Below are positions 16,066 to 25,960 of a DNA stretch of 64,000 bases, piece after piece. This DNA is from Gammaproteobacteria bacterium (lineage in GTDB: Bacteria; Gemmatimonadota; Gemmatimonadetes; Longimicrobiales; Gaopeijiaceae). Every line of letters starts with the position of its first letter. Position 1 is the stretch's first letter. Below the pieces are notes generated by a model. It worked only from the letters and a program-made list of their open reading frames with translations, did no database searches and was not told where the DNA came from. The translations under genes and the position numbers were made by a program. The DNA lies in assembly GCA_028820325.1 (NCBI GenBank), contig JAPPJO010000090.1, positions 1 through 64,000 on the forward strand, given 5' to 3'.

Positions 16066-19000
16066 ATGCACAGTTGTCGCCTTTTCCCGCTCGCCCAGGC
16101 AATTCTCCTGGCGCTCGCTTTTGCCGGCGCCTCGGCCCTCGCCCCTCAGCGTGCGCTGGCGCAGAATCCAACGTCCGCCGACGCGGAGGACGACGCCCCG
16201 GAGAACGAGGACCTTCCCCTCCCCGTCGACCGCACCGTGTCCATCGACATGACCGAAGGCAGCTGGATCTCGCTGGACGTGAGCCCCGACGGGCAGACCA
16301 TCGTCTTCGACTTCCTGGGCGACCTCTTCACCATCCCCTTCGAGGGGGGAACCGCCACCCAGCTCACGTCCGGGATGGCGTTCGACGCCCAGCCCCGTTT
16401 CTCGCCCGACGGCACGCGCATCGTGTACACCTCGGACTACGACGGGGGCCAGAACGTCTGGATCATGTCGCTGGACGGCTCCGACACGGTGCAGGTGTCG
16501 CGCGGCGCGTCGAATCGCACCGAATCGCCCGAGTGGATGCCCGACGGGGACTACGTCGTCGCGGCCATCGGTAACTTCCGGGGCGGGAATCTGCCGAAGC
16601 TGAAGATGTTCCACGTGGACGGGGGCGGCGGGATCGAGCTCGTCTCGGAGCCCGACAACATGAAGGTGACGGGGCCCGCGGTCTCGCCCGACGGACGCCA
16701 CATCTGGTACGCGCGCCGCACCGGCGACTGGCAGTACAACGCGCAGTTCCCGCAGTACCAGCTCGAGGCCTACGACCGCGAGGACGGCGAGCGCTATCCG
16801 AAGTCGTCGCGCTACGGGTCCGCCGTGCGCCCCACGCTCTCGCCCGACGGGCGCTGGGTGGTATTCGGAACCCGCCACGACGACCACACCGGCCTCCTGA
16901 TCCGCGACCTGGAGACGAGCGAGGAGCGCTGGCTGGCGTATCCGGTGCAGCACGACGACCAGGAGTCGCGTGCGACGCTGGACGTGCTTCCGGGCATGTC
17001 GTTCACGCCGGACTCGCGGTACCTGGTGGTGTCCTACGGCGGCAGGATGTGGAAGCTGCCGGTCGAGGGAGGGGACGCAGAGGAGATCCCGTTCCGGGTG
17101 CAGATGGAGCTGACGCTCGGCCCGCGGGTCGACTTCGACTACCCGATCGAGGACACCCCCACCTTCACGGTGCGCCAGATTCGCGACGCGGCGCCGTCGC
17201 CCGGCGGCGAAATGCTCGCGTTCACCGCGCTCGACCGGCTGTGGGTCTCCGACGCCGACGGCTCGAACCCGAGGCGGGTCACCGACGCCGGCCGCTCCGA
17301 GCACTTCCCGGCGTGGTCACCGGACGGGGAATGGATCGCGTACTCGACGTGGGACGGCGAGGTCGGACACCTGTACAAGTCCCGCGCCGACGGCGGGGGA
17401 GACCCCGAGCGGCTGACCCGCGAGCCGGCCGCCTATTTCTCGCCGGCGTGGGGGCCCGGAGACCGGCTGGTTGCGCTCCGGGGCTTCATTCGCGCGTACG
17501 AGAGCCAGGGCGAGGCCGGTACCCCGGGCAACGAGATCGTGCAGGTGTCGACGGAGCCCGACGATGATGACGGGGGTCCTGTGACCGTGATCGCGCCCAG
17601 CGACGGCAGGCGCGACCTCCACTTCGTGGAAGGCGAGGAGGACCGCATCCACATGTTCCGCCCGCCCGATCTGCTGGTGTCGATTCGCTGGGACGGGAGC
17701 GACGAGAAGGAACACGTGCGCGTGCGGGGCGCCACCCTCACCGGCGCAACCCAGGGACTCGCGCCCACGACCGTGCAGATGGCGCCGCGCGGGGATCAGG
17801 CGCTGGTGGAGTTGCAGCGCCAGATCTACAGCGTGACCGTCCCGAGCATCGGCATCACGCCCACCATCAACGTGTCCAACCCGGACAACGCCGCCTTCCC
17901 GGCCCGCCAACTGACCGACATCGGCGGGGAGTTCCCGGCCTGGGGCGCCGATGGCCGCTCGGTCCACTGGTCGCTCGGCAACGCGCACTTCGTTTACGAC
18001 CTGGATGCCGGCGAGGCCTTCGAGGACAGCGTGGCGGCTGCGGAGGAGGAGGAAGAAGAGGCCGAAGAGGAGGAAGCCGGGGAGGAGGCGGAAGCGGAGG
18101 CGCAGGACGAAGCGGACGACGAGTACCGCGCCGCGGAGCTCCGGGTGCTCATCGACGCGACCCGTGATATTCCCGAAGGCGTGGCCGTGCTCCGGGGCGG
18201 GCGCGCGATCACCATGAACGGCGACGAGGTCATCGAGAACGCCGACATCGTGGTGCGCAACAACCGGATCGAAGCGGTGGGCGCGACCGGGTCGGTGGTG
18301 GTTCCGGACGGCGCCATGATGATTGACGTGTCCGGGCGCACCGTCGTGCCCGGCTACGTCGACACCCATTCTCACCTGCGCGCGCGCGACGAGCTGCACC
18401 GGACCGACGTGTGGCCCTACCTGGCCAACCTGGCCTACGGAGTGACCACCACCCGCGATCCCCAGACCGGCAACACGGAAGTCCTCTCATACGCGGACAT
18501 GGTGCGCACCGGCTCGATACTCGGCCCGCGCGTCTACTCGACCGGACCGGGCGTTTTCTGGCAGGACCAGATCGACACCGCCGAAGAGGCGCACGACGTC
18601 CTGAAGCGCTACTCCGACTATTTCGACACCAAGACCATCAAGATGTATGTGGCGGCCGCGCGGAAGGGCCGCCAGCACATCATCATGGCGGCGCGCGAGC
18701 TCGGGCTCATGCCCACCACCGAGGGCTCGCTCAACATCCGGCAAAACCTGACCGAGACCCTCGATGGATATCCGGGGCTGGAGCATTCCATTCCGATCTT
18801 CCCGGTATATGACGACTACGTGCGGCTGTTCGCCGAGACCGGCCGCGTGTACACGCCGACGCTGCTGGTGACGTACGGCGGTCCCTGGGCGGAGAACTAC
18901 TTCTACAGCCGCGAGAACCCGCACGACGACGCCAAGCTGCGCCGCTTCACCCCCCACGACGAGATCGACAGCCGCACCCTGCGCCGCCCGCAGTGGTTCC

Positions 19001-19431
19001 GCAGCGACCAGCACACCTTCTCGCGCCACGGTGAGTTCGTGAAGGAGCTGGTCGCGGGCGGGGGCAAGGCGGGGGTCGGCAGCCACGGACAGCTGCAGGG
19101 GCTCGGGTACCACTGGGAGCTGTGGGCGATGGCCGCCGCGGACATGGACGAGCACGACGCGCTGCGCATGGCCACCATCTTCGGGGCCGAGGCGATCGGG
19201 CTGGACCAGGACCTGGGCACCATCGAGGCGGGCAAGCTGGCGGACCTGGTGATCCTCGAGGCCAATCCGCTCGACGATCTGCGCAACACCAACGCCATCG
19301 ACCGGGTGATGCTGAACGGCCGGCTCTACGACGGCGACACGCTCGACGAACTCTACCCGCGGCAGAGGCCGCTGGCGCCGCAATGGTGGTGGGACGACGA
19401 GCCGAACGGGGTGCCGGGGGTGGGGCGGTAG
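16066..19431 (+). CDS. Secreted TolB-like beta-propeller fused to amidohydrolase
   Basis: 1121 aa. ATG 16066 has AGGAAG upstream and starts a normal signal peptide; the frame can extend to TTG 16036. Residues about 50-640 form PD40/TolB-type propeller repeats (SPDGRHIWYARR, SPDGRWVVFGTR, SPDGEWIAYSTW). A highly acidic linker of mostly Glu, Asp and Ala follows, near 655-700. The C-terminal 400 residues are a metal-dependent amidohydrolase: strand-1 metal motif VVPGYVDTHSHL, the typical tail GAEAIGLDQDLGTIEAGKLADLVIL, and a second His-containing region (SHGQLQGLGYHW). Related fusions are annotated as imidazolonepropionase- or prolidase-like hydrolases with propellers. The propeller may gate or bind a peptide-like substrate (inference). 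Confidence 0.9.
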   Translation: MHSCRLFPLAQAILLALAFAGASALAPQRALAQNPTSADAEDDAPENEDLPLPVDRTVSIDMTEGSWISLDVSPDGQTIVFDFLGDLFTIPFEGGTATQLTSGMAFDAQPRFSPDGTRIVYTSDYDGGQNVWIMSLDGSDTVQVSRGASNRTESPEWMPDGDYVVAAIGNFRGGNLPKLKMFHVDGGGGIELVSEPDNMKVTGPAVSPDGRHIWYARRTGDWQYNAQFPQYQLEAYDREDGERYPKSSRYGSAVRPTLSPDGRWVVFGTRHDDHTGLLIRDLETSEERWLAYPVQHDDQESRATLDVLPGMSFTPDSRYLVVSYGGRMWKLPVEGGDAEEIPFRVQMELTLGPRVDFDYPIEDTPTFTVRQIRDAAPSPGGEMLAFTALDRLWVSDADGSNPRRVTDAGRSEHFPAWSPDGEWIAYSTWDGEVGHLYKSRADGGGDPERLTREPAAYFSPAWGPGDRLVALRGFIRAYESQGEAGTPGNEIVQVSTEPDDDDGGPVTVIAPSDGRRDLHFVEGEEDRIHMFRPPDLLVSIRWDGSDEKEHVRVRGATLTGATQGLAPTTVQMAPRGDQALVELQRQIYSVTVPSIGITPTINVSNPDNAAFPARQLTDIGGEFPAWGADGRSVHWSLGNAHFVYDLDAGEAFEDSVAAAEEEEEEAEEEEAGEEAEAEAQDEADDEYRAAELRVLIDATRDIPEGVAVLRGGRAITMNGDEVIENADIVVRNNRIEAVGATGSVVVPDGAMMIDVSGRTVVPGYVDTHSHLRARDELHRTDVWPYLANLAYGVTTTRDPQTGNTEVLSYADMVRTGSILGPRVYSTGPGVFWQDQIDTAEEAHDVLKRYSDYFDTKTIKMYVAAARKGRQHIIMAARELGLMPTTEGSLNIRQNLTETLDGYPGLEHSIPIFPVYDDYVRLFAETGRVYTPTLLVTYGGPWAENYFYSRENPHDDAKLRRFTPHDEIDSRTLRRPQWFRSDQHTFSRHGEFVKELVAGGGKAGVGSHGQLQGLGYHWELWAMAAADMDEHDALRMATIFGAEAIGLDQDLGTIEAGKLADLVILEANPLDDLRNTNAIDRVMLNGRLYDGDTLDELYPRQRPLAPQWWWDDEPNGVPGVGR

Positions 19432-19494
19432 GGATTGGCGGGTCGATGAACGGCTGGAACCTCAAAACGCACGGCCGCCCCCCGGGACCGTGTC

Positions 19495-19544
19495 GCGGAG
19501 GTCTTGGGCCTCCGCTTCCGCCACCCTAGGAGGTGCCTGGCACC
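19495..19544. terminator. Two adjacent hairpins between convergent genes
   Basis: A perfect 7-bp stem, GCGGAGG (19495-19501) with CCTCCGC (19509-19515), is followed by a 5-bp stem, GGTGC (19532-19536) with GCACC (19540-19544). They lie in the 197-bp gap between the amidohydrolase and the small membrane protein, which converge. Neither has a T-run, so any terminator role would be of the weak or bidirectional type. Confidence 0.35.
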
Positions 19545-19628
19545 CCGCGACGGTAGGATCCCGGGAGCGGCCGTCAGGGTCCGTGTTGTCGCCTACGGAC
19601 CCCGTGCCGGGTTCAGGAGCGTCCTGCG

Positions 19629-20012
19629 CTAGCCGTCGGATCCTCCACTGACCATGGCGATCGCCGCGCCCGAGGCTGCCAAGAGGATGGCGCTGCCGAT
19701 GGCCGCCCCGACGAGTTCGGCGTCGATCATTCCCGCCTCGACGCTGTGCGTCACGCTCAGCAACGCGCCGTAGACGGCCCCGCCCTTCGCGCCGTCCTTG
19801 GCATCGCTCACGCCCCTCCACCCGAGCACCACCGCGAGCACCAGGCCATGGAATAGGGCGCCGAGAAGGCCGAAGACCGACATATCGGCGTGTTCGTGAT
19901 GCCCGTGCGGATGGTGGCCGCCGATGAACGGCACCATGTCGAGGATGAAGTCGGCCACAACGAACGCGATGGCCGCGACGACGGAGGCTGTCACCAGTTT
20001 CTTCATGTCCAC
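19629..20012 (-). CDS. Small multi-pass membrane protein, unknown function
   Basis: 127 aa, starting at GTG 20012 with AGGGAGAG five bases upstream; the in-frame ATG at 20006 is the alternative. The protein has an N-terminal hydrophobic segment (LVTASVVAAIAFVVADFILDMVPFI), a His-rich loop (GGHHPHGHHEHADM) and two or three further membrane segments (LFHGLVLAVVLGW, AAIGSAILLAASGAAIAMV). The His cluster could bind metal. I do not recognise a family. It stands alone, convergent with the gene on its left. Confidence 0.7.
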   Translation of the reverse strand: MDMKKLVTASVVAAIAFVVADFILDMVPFIGGHHPHGHHEHADMSVFGLLGALFHGLVLAVVLGWRGVSDAKDGAKGGAVYGALLSVTHSVEAGMIDAELVGAAIGSAILLAASGAAIAMVSGGSDG

Positions 20013-20222
20013 AGTATCTCTCCCTGTTGGAGTGGACGGAGGGTGGCGGCAACGGGTGCAACGTGGGAACGAAAACGTGTCCCCGCAAGTATGAGCAAGG
20101 TTTGGCGATGATTTCGGGCTGCGATTTCTCCGGTCCCCGTCGCAGTTTCTCGCCCGTTCACGGCCCGTCAGGAGAGGGAGTTTTGCCTGCCGGCGGGGGG
20201 CCGGGGCGTGGATTGCGCGTGC

Positions 20223-20816
20223 CTATCCCTTGCGCTTCTCCACCCAGCGCATCAGGGGGATCACCTTCCCGCTGGCGCTGGACTCGATGAGGATGCCCAG
20301 GCGGCGCAGGCGGGTCTCCTCCTTCTTGGCGCTTACCACCCAGCGCGCCACCTGCTTGCGGTAGGAAGGGCGCGCGTTGCGGAAGTACTTCCAGGCTGCC
20401 GGCTCGGCCCTGATCCGGCTCTCGTACTCGGGTGGCAGCGCGGCGACATCCGGTTCGTACGCTGCCCTGTCCTTGCTCTTGTCGCGCCTTTCGTAGGCGG
20501 CCAGCCCCGGTTCGGCCACGACTCCCTGCGCGAGCAGTTGCTTCATGCGCCCCAGGTTGCGGGCGCTCCACTGGCTGCGGCGTCGGCGCGGGGTGAAGCG
20601 GATCTTGTAGGCCTTGTCGTCGACGGAGCGTTTCAGGCCGTCGATCCATCCGAAGCAGAGGGCGGCATCCACGGATTCGCCGACGGTGACGCTGGGGAGC
20701 TTCGTGGCCTTCTTGTAGTACCCGACCCACATCACGTCAACCATGTCGTGGTTGGCCTCGAACCAGGCGCGCAGGTCCCCGGGTGTGGGAAAGAAGTGAG
20801 GAGTGGTGTCTTCCAT
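20223..20816 (-). CDS. YdeI/OmpD-associated family protein
   Basis: 197 aa. It starts with a short domain beginning FFPTPGDLRAWFEANH and continues with VDVMWVGYYKKATKLPS, ESVDAALCFGWIDGLKRSVD and FTPRRRRSQWSARN. The C-terminal half contains the small helical module PSYRKQVARWVVSAKKEETRLRRL. This matches the YdeI/OmpD-associated family, including the bacteriocin-protection YdeI-like group. Members are small cytoplasmic proteins of uncertain biochemistry, linked in enterobacteria to resistance against cationic peptides. The long frame in the other register is a shadow. A short AT-rich inverted repeat lies just upstream. Confidence 0.85.
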   Translation of the reverse strand: MEDTTPHFFPTPGDLRAWFEANHDMVDVMWVGYYKKATKLPSVTVGESVDAALCFGWIDGLKRSVDDKAYKIRFTPRRRRSQWSARNLGRMKQLLAQGVVAEPGLAAYERRDKSKDRAAYEPDVAALPPEYESRIRAEPAAWKYFRNARPSYRKQVARWVVSAKKEETRLRRLGILIESSASGKVIPLMRWVEKRKG

Positions 20817-20829
20817 GGCGGGAGCGACT

Positions 20830-20859
20830 GATTACGTAATTTGCGTATTTTGTGTAATC
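20830..20859. repeat. AT-rich inverted repeat upstream of the YdeI-like gene
   Basis: GATTAC at 20830-20835 pairs with GTAATC at 20854-20859. The repeat sits in a 44-bp AT-rich gap between the end of the GMC oxidoreductase gene and the YdeI-like start, an unusual composition for this window. It could be the promoter or operator of the YdeI-like gene or a weak terminator of the GMC gene. Confidence 0.35.
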
Positions 20860-20860
20860 T

Positions 20861-22558
20861 CTAGATTTCGCCCCGGCGCGAGGCCCACACGGCGTAGTGA
20901 CTCGTGCGGGCTGCGAGCGCCATGTAGGTCAGCGACGGGTTCTGGCATCCGGACGAGGTCATCGCCGCTCCGTCGATGACGAAGAGGTTGGGTACGTCCC
21001 ACGCCTGGTTGAAGCCGTTCAGCACCGAGGTGGCCGGGTCGCGGCCCATGCGCGCGGTTCCCATTTCGTGGATGGCCAACCCCGGAGGAGAGATGACCGG
21101 CTGGGGCCTGACGTCCCGACCGCCGGCCGCCTCCAGCATTTCGGCGGCCTGGTCGACGGCCTCGCGCATCATCGCGCGCTCGTTCCCGCTCCACTCGCAG
21201 CGGATGCGGAGCGTGGGGATGCCCCAGGCGTCGACCTGCTCCGGGTCGAGGGCCACATGGTTCTCCTCCCGCGGGAGGCACTCGCCGAAGGCGTGCAGCC
21301 GGAACTGCCAGGGTCCCGGGCGCATGAGCTCGCGCTTGAAGTCGGCTCCGAAGCCCGGCATGGAGACCCCGCGTCCCCATCCCACCCGCTCCGCCGCGCC
21401 CTGGAACCCGTAGCCGCGCACGAAATCGGAGGATGGCTCGGTGACGTTGGCGAAACGCGCGATGTAGATGCCGTTGGGACGCCGGCCGCGCGTGGTGCGA
21501 TCCTCCCAGCCGTCGAAGACGGCCGTCGTGTCGTCGCACATGGCGTGGTCCATGAGGTACTTGCCGAGCACGCCGCTCGAGTTGGCCAGGCCTTCGGGGA
21601 AGTCGGACGACGTCGAGTTGAGCAGGATGCGTGTCGATTCCAGGGCCGAAGCTCCGAGGAAGACGGTGCGGGCGTGGAACTCAAGCTGTTCGTGGCTCTC
21701 GCGGTCGATGACGCGCACGCCGGTTACCCGTCCCCGCTGCGGGTCCCAGATGACGCTGGGCACCACGCTGTTGGGGCGGAGGGTCAGGCGGCCGGTCGCC
21801 TCCGCCGCGGGCAGGGTCGCGTTGATGGAGCTGAAGTAGCTGCGGGTGCGGCAGCCGCGGTGGCAGGGACCGCAGTAGTGGCAGGCGCGGCGGCCCTTGT
21901 GGTCGCGTGTGAGCACTGCGGTACGGCCGATGGTCATGCGCCGGGTGCCGCCGAACGCGCTCTCGATCGAGTCGCGCATGTGCTCCTCGACGCACGACAT
22001 CGGCATGGGCGGCAGGAAGACCCCGTCCGGCACCTGGGCCAGCCCCTCGGCCTGTCCACTGATGCCGACAAAGGCCTCGACGTGGTCGTACCAGGGTGCG
22101 ATGTCGGCGTAGCGGATGGGCCAGTCGATGCCGTGGCCATCGCGGGCGTTGGCCTCGAAGTCGAGGTCGCTCAGCCGGTAGCACTGGCGCGCCCACATGA
22201 TCGAGCGGCCTCCCACCTGGCGCCCGCGGATCCAGAGGAAGGGCTCCTCCGAGTCGCTGGTGTAGGGGTGCTCGTTGTCGTTGACGAAGAACTTGCGCGC
22301 CACTTCGTCGCAGGCGTAGCACTGGCTCTGGATGGGCTGGTCGGCGGCCAAGGCCTTGCGGTCGTTCCAGCCCCGGTAGGGCATCTCCGACGGGCGGGTG
22401 TGCTCGGCGTAGTCCCGTTCGGGCACGATCGCGGGCCCGGCTTCGAGGACCAGGACGGTCGCGCCCAGCTCGGTGAGCTCCTTGGCCGCCCAGCCCCCGG
22501 ACATCCCCGAGCCGACGACGATGGCGTCGTATTCCTGGCGCCTGCGGCGGACGTTCAT
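20861..22558 (-). CDS. GMC-family FAD-dependent oxidoreductase (gluconate-dehydrogenase-like large subunit)
   Basis: 565 aa from ATG 22558, which overlaps the upstream gene's stop as ATGA. The N-terminal dinucleotide-binding motif is VVGSGMSGGWAAKELTELG. Mid-protein are a Cys-rich patch (ACHYCGPCHRGC) and GASALESTRILLNS. The C-terminal GMC signature has the active-site His (IHEMGTARMG) and NLFVIDGAAMTSSGCQNPSL. This pattern is that of the membrane-associated gluconate/sorbitol dehydrogenase large subunits that pass electrons to a cytochrome c. It has no signal of its own and would be carried out through Tat by its partner, the subunit-3-like protein encoded just before it. Sugar or sugar-acid oxidation in the periplasm is likely. 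The cytochrome subunit is not in this window. Confidence 0.92.
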   Translation of the reverse strand: MNVRRRRQEYDAIVVGSGMSGGWAAKELTELGATVLVLEAGPAIVPERDYAEHTRPSEMPYRGWNDRKALAADQPIQSQCYACDEVARKFFVNDNEHPYTSDSEEPFLWIRGRQVGGRSIMWARQCYRLSDLDFEANARDGHGIDWPIRYADIAPWYDHVEAFVGISGQAEGLAQVPDGVFLPPMPMSCVEEHMRDSIESAFGGTRRMTIGRTAVLTRDHKGRRACHYCGPCHRGCRTRSYFSSINATLPAAEATGRLTLRPNSVVPSVIWDPQRGRVTGVRVIDRESHEQLEFHARTVFLGASALESTRILLNSTSSDFPEGLANSSGVLGKYLMDHAMCDDTTAVFDGWEDRTTRGRRPNGIYIARFANVTEPSSDFVRGYGFQGAAERVGWGRGVSMPGFGADFKRELMRPGPWQFRLHAFGECLPREENHVALDPEQVDAWGIPTLRIRCEWSGNERAMMREAVDQAAEMLEAAGGRDVRPQPVISPPGLAIHEMGTARMGRDPATSVLNGFNQAWDVPNLFVIDGAAMTSSGCQNPSLTYMALAARTSHYAVWASRRGEI

Positions 22559-23166
22559 GGGCCCCGTTCCGCCGCGGTCAGCGGGGCGCACCCCTCGAAG
22601 GCCGGGAAGGTGGTGCGGTAACCGATGGCCTCCAGGCCGACCTCCGAGGTGAAGTACGCGGTCAGGGTGAACCGCTTCACGTCGTGGAAGAAGTGCTGCG
22701 TCTCGTCCGAATCGGGGTCGTCGCGGAGGCGGGTCAGCTCGGCGTCGAGGTCGCCCACCAGGGCGGCCTGCTGGGTCGCGGTGCAGTCCGCGAAGTCGCG
22801 TCCGAAGCGGTCGCGGGCCGACGGATTCACGGTGTCAAGGCCGGCGAGGAAACGGTCGCGGTCGTCGTCGTCCAGCCACCCATCCACCAGGGCGGCCACG
22901 AATTCCGTCACCCCGGCCTCCGATGCACCCGGGGTGTCGGTCGCGGGGATGATCGCCTCGGCGATGGCGGCCATGGAGCGCGCGCGGGGTGGGGTGAGGA
23001 GGCTCGCGGCCACTTGTGGCGCAGCCTCGTTCGTCCCCACGGGCGACCCGGCGGAGGCGCGCACCCGGTCGGCCCAGGCGACCAGCTCCGCAAAGGCGCC
23101 TTCCGGCGCGAGCAGGGGACCGCCCACGATCCCGCCGAGCACGCCGATGGCCCGCCTTCGCTTCAT
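22555..23166 (-). CDS. Gluconate 2-dehydrogenase subunit 3 family protein (Tat-exported)
   Basis: 203 aa. The leader MKRRRAIGVLGGIVGGPLL has an Arg-rich Tat-like motif and a hydrophobic stretch. The body is helical, with the family features MAAIAEAIIPATDTPGASEAGV and DRDRFLAGLDTVNPSARDRFG and a C-terminal LTAYFTSEVGLEAIGY. Subunit 3 of gluconate 2-dehydrogenase supplies the Tat signal that exports the folded flavoprotein. The 4-bp overlap with the GMC gene supports a 1:1 complex. The gene is divergent from the Tat-exported isomerase-like gene, with 75 bp between the starts. Confidence 0.9.
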   Translation of the reverse strand: MKRRRAIGVLGGIVGGPLLAPEGAFAELVAWADRVRASAGSPVGTNEAAPQVAASLLTPPRARSMAAIAEAIIPATDTPGASEAGVTEFVAALVDGWLDDDDRDRFLAGLDTVNPSARDRFGRDFADCTATQQAALVGDLDAELTRLRDDPDSDETQHFFHDVKRFTLTAYFTSEVGLEAIGYRTTFPAFEGCAPLTAAERGP

Positions 23167-23241
23167 GGGTTACCGTTTCCGCCGCCTGACGCGGCCGTGT
23201 CGGGACGAGGTTTCTCCGAACGAATTGGAGGCTTGGGAACG

Positions 23242-24114
<873 letters not shown>

Positions 24115-24237
24115 GCGGAACGAGAACGTAGCCCTGGGGATGGAAGCGGTCGGGGCTCTCGTCTCGTCGAGGCGGCCATCCTCTATGAGGGAGTAGATTG
24201 CCCCATGGCCATCGATCACTTGGGCAAGGAGAACAGC

Positions 24238-24558
24238 ATGGCCAAGTACATGTTCCGAACCAGCTATACGCGATCCGGCCTGGAGGGGCTGCTCGCCGAG
24301 GGGGGCAGCGGCCGCGAGGCTGCCCTGCGTCAGACCGTCGAGAGCGTTGGCGGAAGTCTGGAGGGGTTCTACTACGCCTTCGGCGACACGGACCTCATTC
24401 TGATCGTCGACCTTCCCGACGAGGCGGCCGCGACGGCGCTCTCGCTCAACATCGCCGCCGCGGGTGCGCTCACGGTGTCCGTGACCGTTCTGCTAACCCC
24501 GGAGACCGTGGACAAAGCGGTAGGCCAGTCCGTGTCGTACCGGTTGCCGGGGGCCTGA
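24238..24558 (+). CDS. GYD domain protein
   Basis: 106 aa from ATG 24238, chosen for the AAGGAG seven bases upstream; an ATG at 24205 lacks one. The sequence MAKYMFRTSYTRSGLEGLL, then GGSLEGFYYAFGDTDLILIVDLPDE and AAGALTVSVTVLLTPE, is a typical GYD domain. This is a small ferredoxin-like fold with the Gly-Tyr/Phe-Asp signature (here AFGDTD). These cytoplasmic proteins have no settled function. It stands alone, 123 bp after the isomerase-like gene and convergent with the dehydrogenase on its right. Confidence 0.88.
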   Translation: MAKYMFRTSYTRSGLEGLLAEGGSGREAALRQTVESVGGSLEGFYYAFGDTDLILIVDLPDEAAATALSLNIAAAGALTVSVTVLLTPETVDKAVGQSVSYRLPGA

Positions 24559-24586
24559 GGTTGCGGAAAGCAGGCGCCGTGGCCTG

Positions 24587-25645
24587 TTAGTACATCCGCT
24601 CGCTCCGGAAGACGTTGCGCATGTCGCCCAGGCGTCCGTCCAGGTAGCAGCGGAGGTTGTGGCGGAAGATGTCGGTGATCTTCCGGTTCTCGCTTGCGGC
24701 GTTCGCAGAGGAGTGGGGGCTGACGATCACGTTGGGCATGTCCCAGAAGGGGCTGTCGGGCGGGAGCGGCTCATCCGCGAACACGTCGAGGCCGGCGAGG
24801 GCGATACGTCCGTCGCCCAAAGCCTCGAGGAGGGCTGGCTCGTCCACGACTCCGCCCCGCGCCACGTTGACCAGCACCGCACCCGGCTTGAGCGCCCGCA
24901 ACGCGGCGTCGTCGATGAGCCTGTCGGTCTCCGGCGTGTGGGGGACGCTGAGGACCAGCGCGTCGGTTTCCGCCAGCATCTCGTGCATGGCGTCGTTCGG
25001 ATGGAGCGCGTCCACGCCAAGCTCTGCGGCTGAGCGGCGCGATCCCGGGCTGGCCAGCGCCACGATCCTCATCCCGAAGCTTCGGCCGACCCGCGCCACC
25101 TGGCGGCCGACTTCCCCCGCTCCGATGGTGGCAAGCGTCCTGCCCTCCAGCTCCTCTCCGCAGAAACGTTCCCACAGGTGCCGGCGTTGGAGGTCGGCGA
25201 GATGCGCGAACTTGCGCACGTGTGCGAGCAGGATCAGGAAGACGAACTCCGCCAGCGGGCCGCCGTGCACGCCGCGCGCGGTCGTGATGAGCAGATCCGA
25301 GTCCAGGAGGCCCAACGCTTCGACCGTGCGGCCCACACCTGAACTGGTCCCCTGGATCCAGCGCACGTTGGGCGCGTATGCGAGCCCCCCGCTGCCGTCC
25401 GGATTGCGTGGCGGGAAGTCCCAGAGGATGTCGGCGCGCCCGAGATGCGCCCGCCAGCGAGCCTGCTGTTCCGGTGTGCGGCGGAAGTCGGCCGGACCGG
25501 TGTGGTCGGCTTCGTAGCGTTTGGGGGGAAGGACATCCGGGTCATGGACGACTTCGAGCCGCTCGGGGTCGACGGCGCGGATGCGCTCCACCTGTTCGGG
25601 CTCGAGCGGGCTGGCGATGAAGATGTTGAGGCGGTTCCGAGTCAT
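24587..25645 (-). CDS. D-2-hydroxyacid dehydrogenase (NAD-binding)
   Basis: About 352 aa from ATG 25645. No strong ribosome site is visible, and in-frame starts at 25684 and 25747 exist. The N-terminal catalytic half has GTSSGVGRTVEALG, and the Rossmann domain begins IGAGEVGRQVARVGRSFG. The D-isomer family catalytic residues are present: Arg in NVARGGVVDEPALLEAL, Glu in FADEPLPPDSPFWDMPN and His in VSPHSSA. The enzyme reduces 2-oxoacids or oxidises D-2-hydroxyacids in the cytoplasm, perhaps glyoxylate/hydroxypyruvate given the neighbouring isomerase and glycolate-oxidase genes (inference). Its upstream region contains two strong hairpins. Confidence 0.9.
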   Translation of the reverse strand: MTRNRLNIFIASPLEPEQVERIRAVDPERLEVVHDPDVLPPKRYEADHTGPADFRRTPEQQARWRAHLGRADILWDFPPRNPDGSGGLAYAPNVRWIQGTSSGVGRTVEALGLLDSDLLITTARGVHGGPLAEFVFLILLAHVRKFAHLADLQRRHLWERFCGEELEGRTLATIGAGEVGRQVARVGRSFGMRIVALASPGSRRSAAELGVDALHPNDAMHEMLAETDALVLSVPHTPETDRLIDDAALRALKPGAVLVNVARGGVVDEPALLEALGDGRIALAGLDVFADEPLPPDSPFWDMPNVIVSPHSSANAASENRKITDIFRHNLRCYLDGRLGDMRNVFRSERMY

Positions 25646-25960
25646 TGGAGATGCTGGGGGATGTGCGGAATGGCGGGAGTCCATGGATTGGGCGGGGGTC
25701 AGAGCCCCCGCGTCCTCACAGGCCGTTGGGGAACGGCCCTCGAACAACCTACACGCCTGAGCCTCAGGCGCAGATGGGCGGCATCATGTCGGATGCCCGA
25801 GCTGCCGCCAACGCCGTGCCCCTCATCCCCTGTTCGGGCTCCCGCATGTTCCGGTAACCCCGCCGCCTCCTTAGAATCATCCGGTTCCGTCCGCGTGTCC
25901 TCTGGCTCCGCTCGCGTTGCGCGGACCACGCACGCCTGACCCCCATCCTCCGCGAGAATC
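25646..25960. other. Divergent intergenic region (315 bp)
   Basis: No gene is visible between the D-2-hydroxyacid dehydrogenase and the M14 carboxypeptidase, which diverge. It must contain both promoters. Two perfect hairpins at 25692-25738 are listed separately. The remainder shows nothing I can name. Confidence 0.4.
25692..25738. repeat. Two consecutive perfect 7-bp hairpins
   Basis: GCGGGGG (25692-25698) pairs with CCCCCGC (25705-25711) around a 6-base loop. Ten bases later GGCCGTT (25721-25727) pairs with AACGGCC (25732-25738) around GGGG. Both lie 50-90 bases upstream of the dehydrogenase start, so they would fall in its leader RNA or act as operators. There is no T-run. Confidence 0.45.

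Noticed and set aside
13409..16252. A 947-codon plus-strand frame
   Set aside because: It is antisense to the amidase and tandem creatininase genes, with no recognisable motif.
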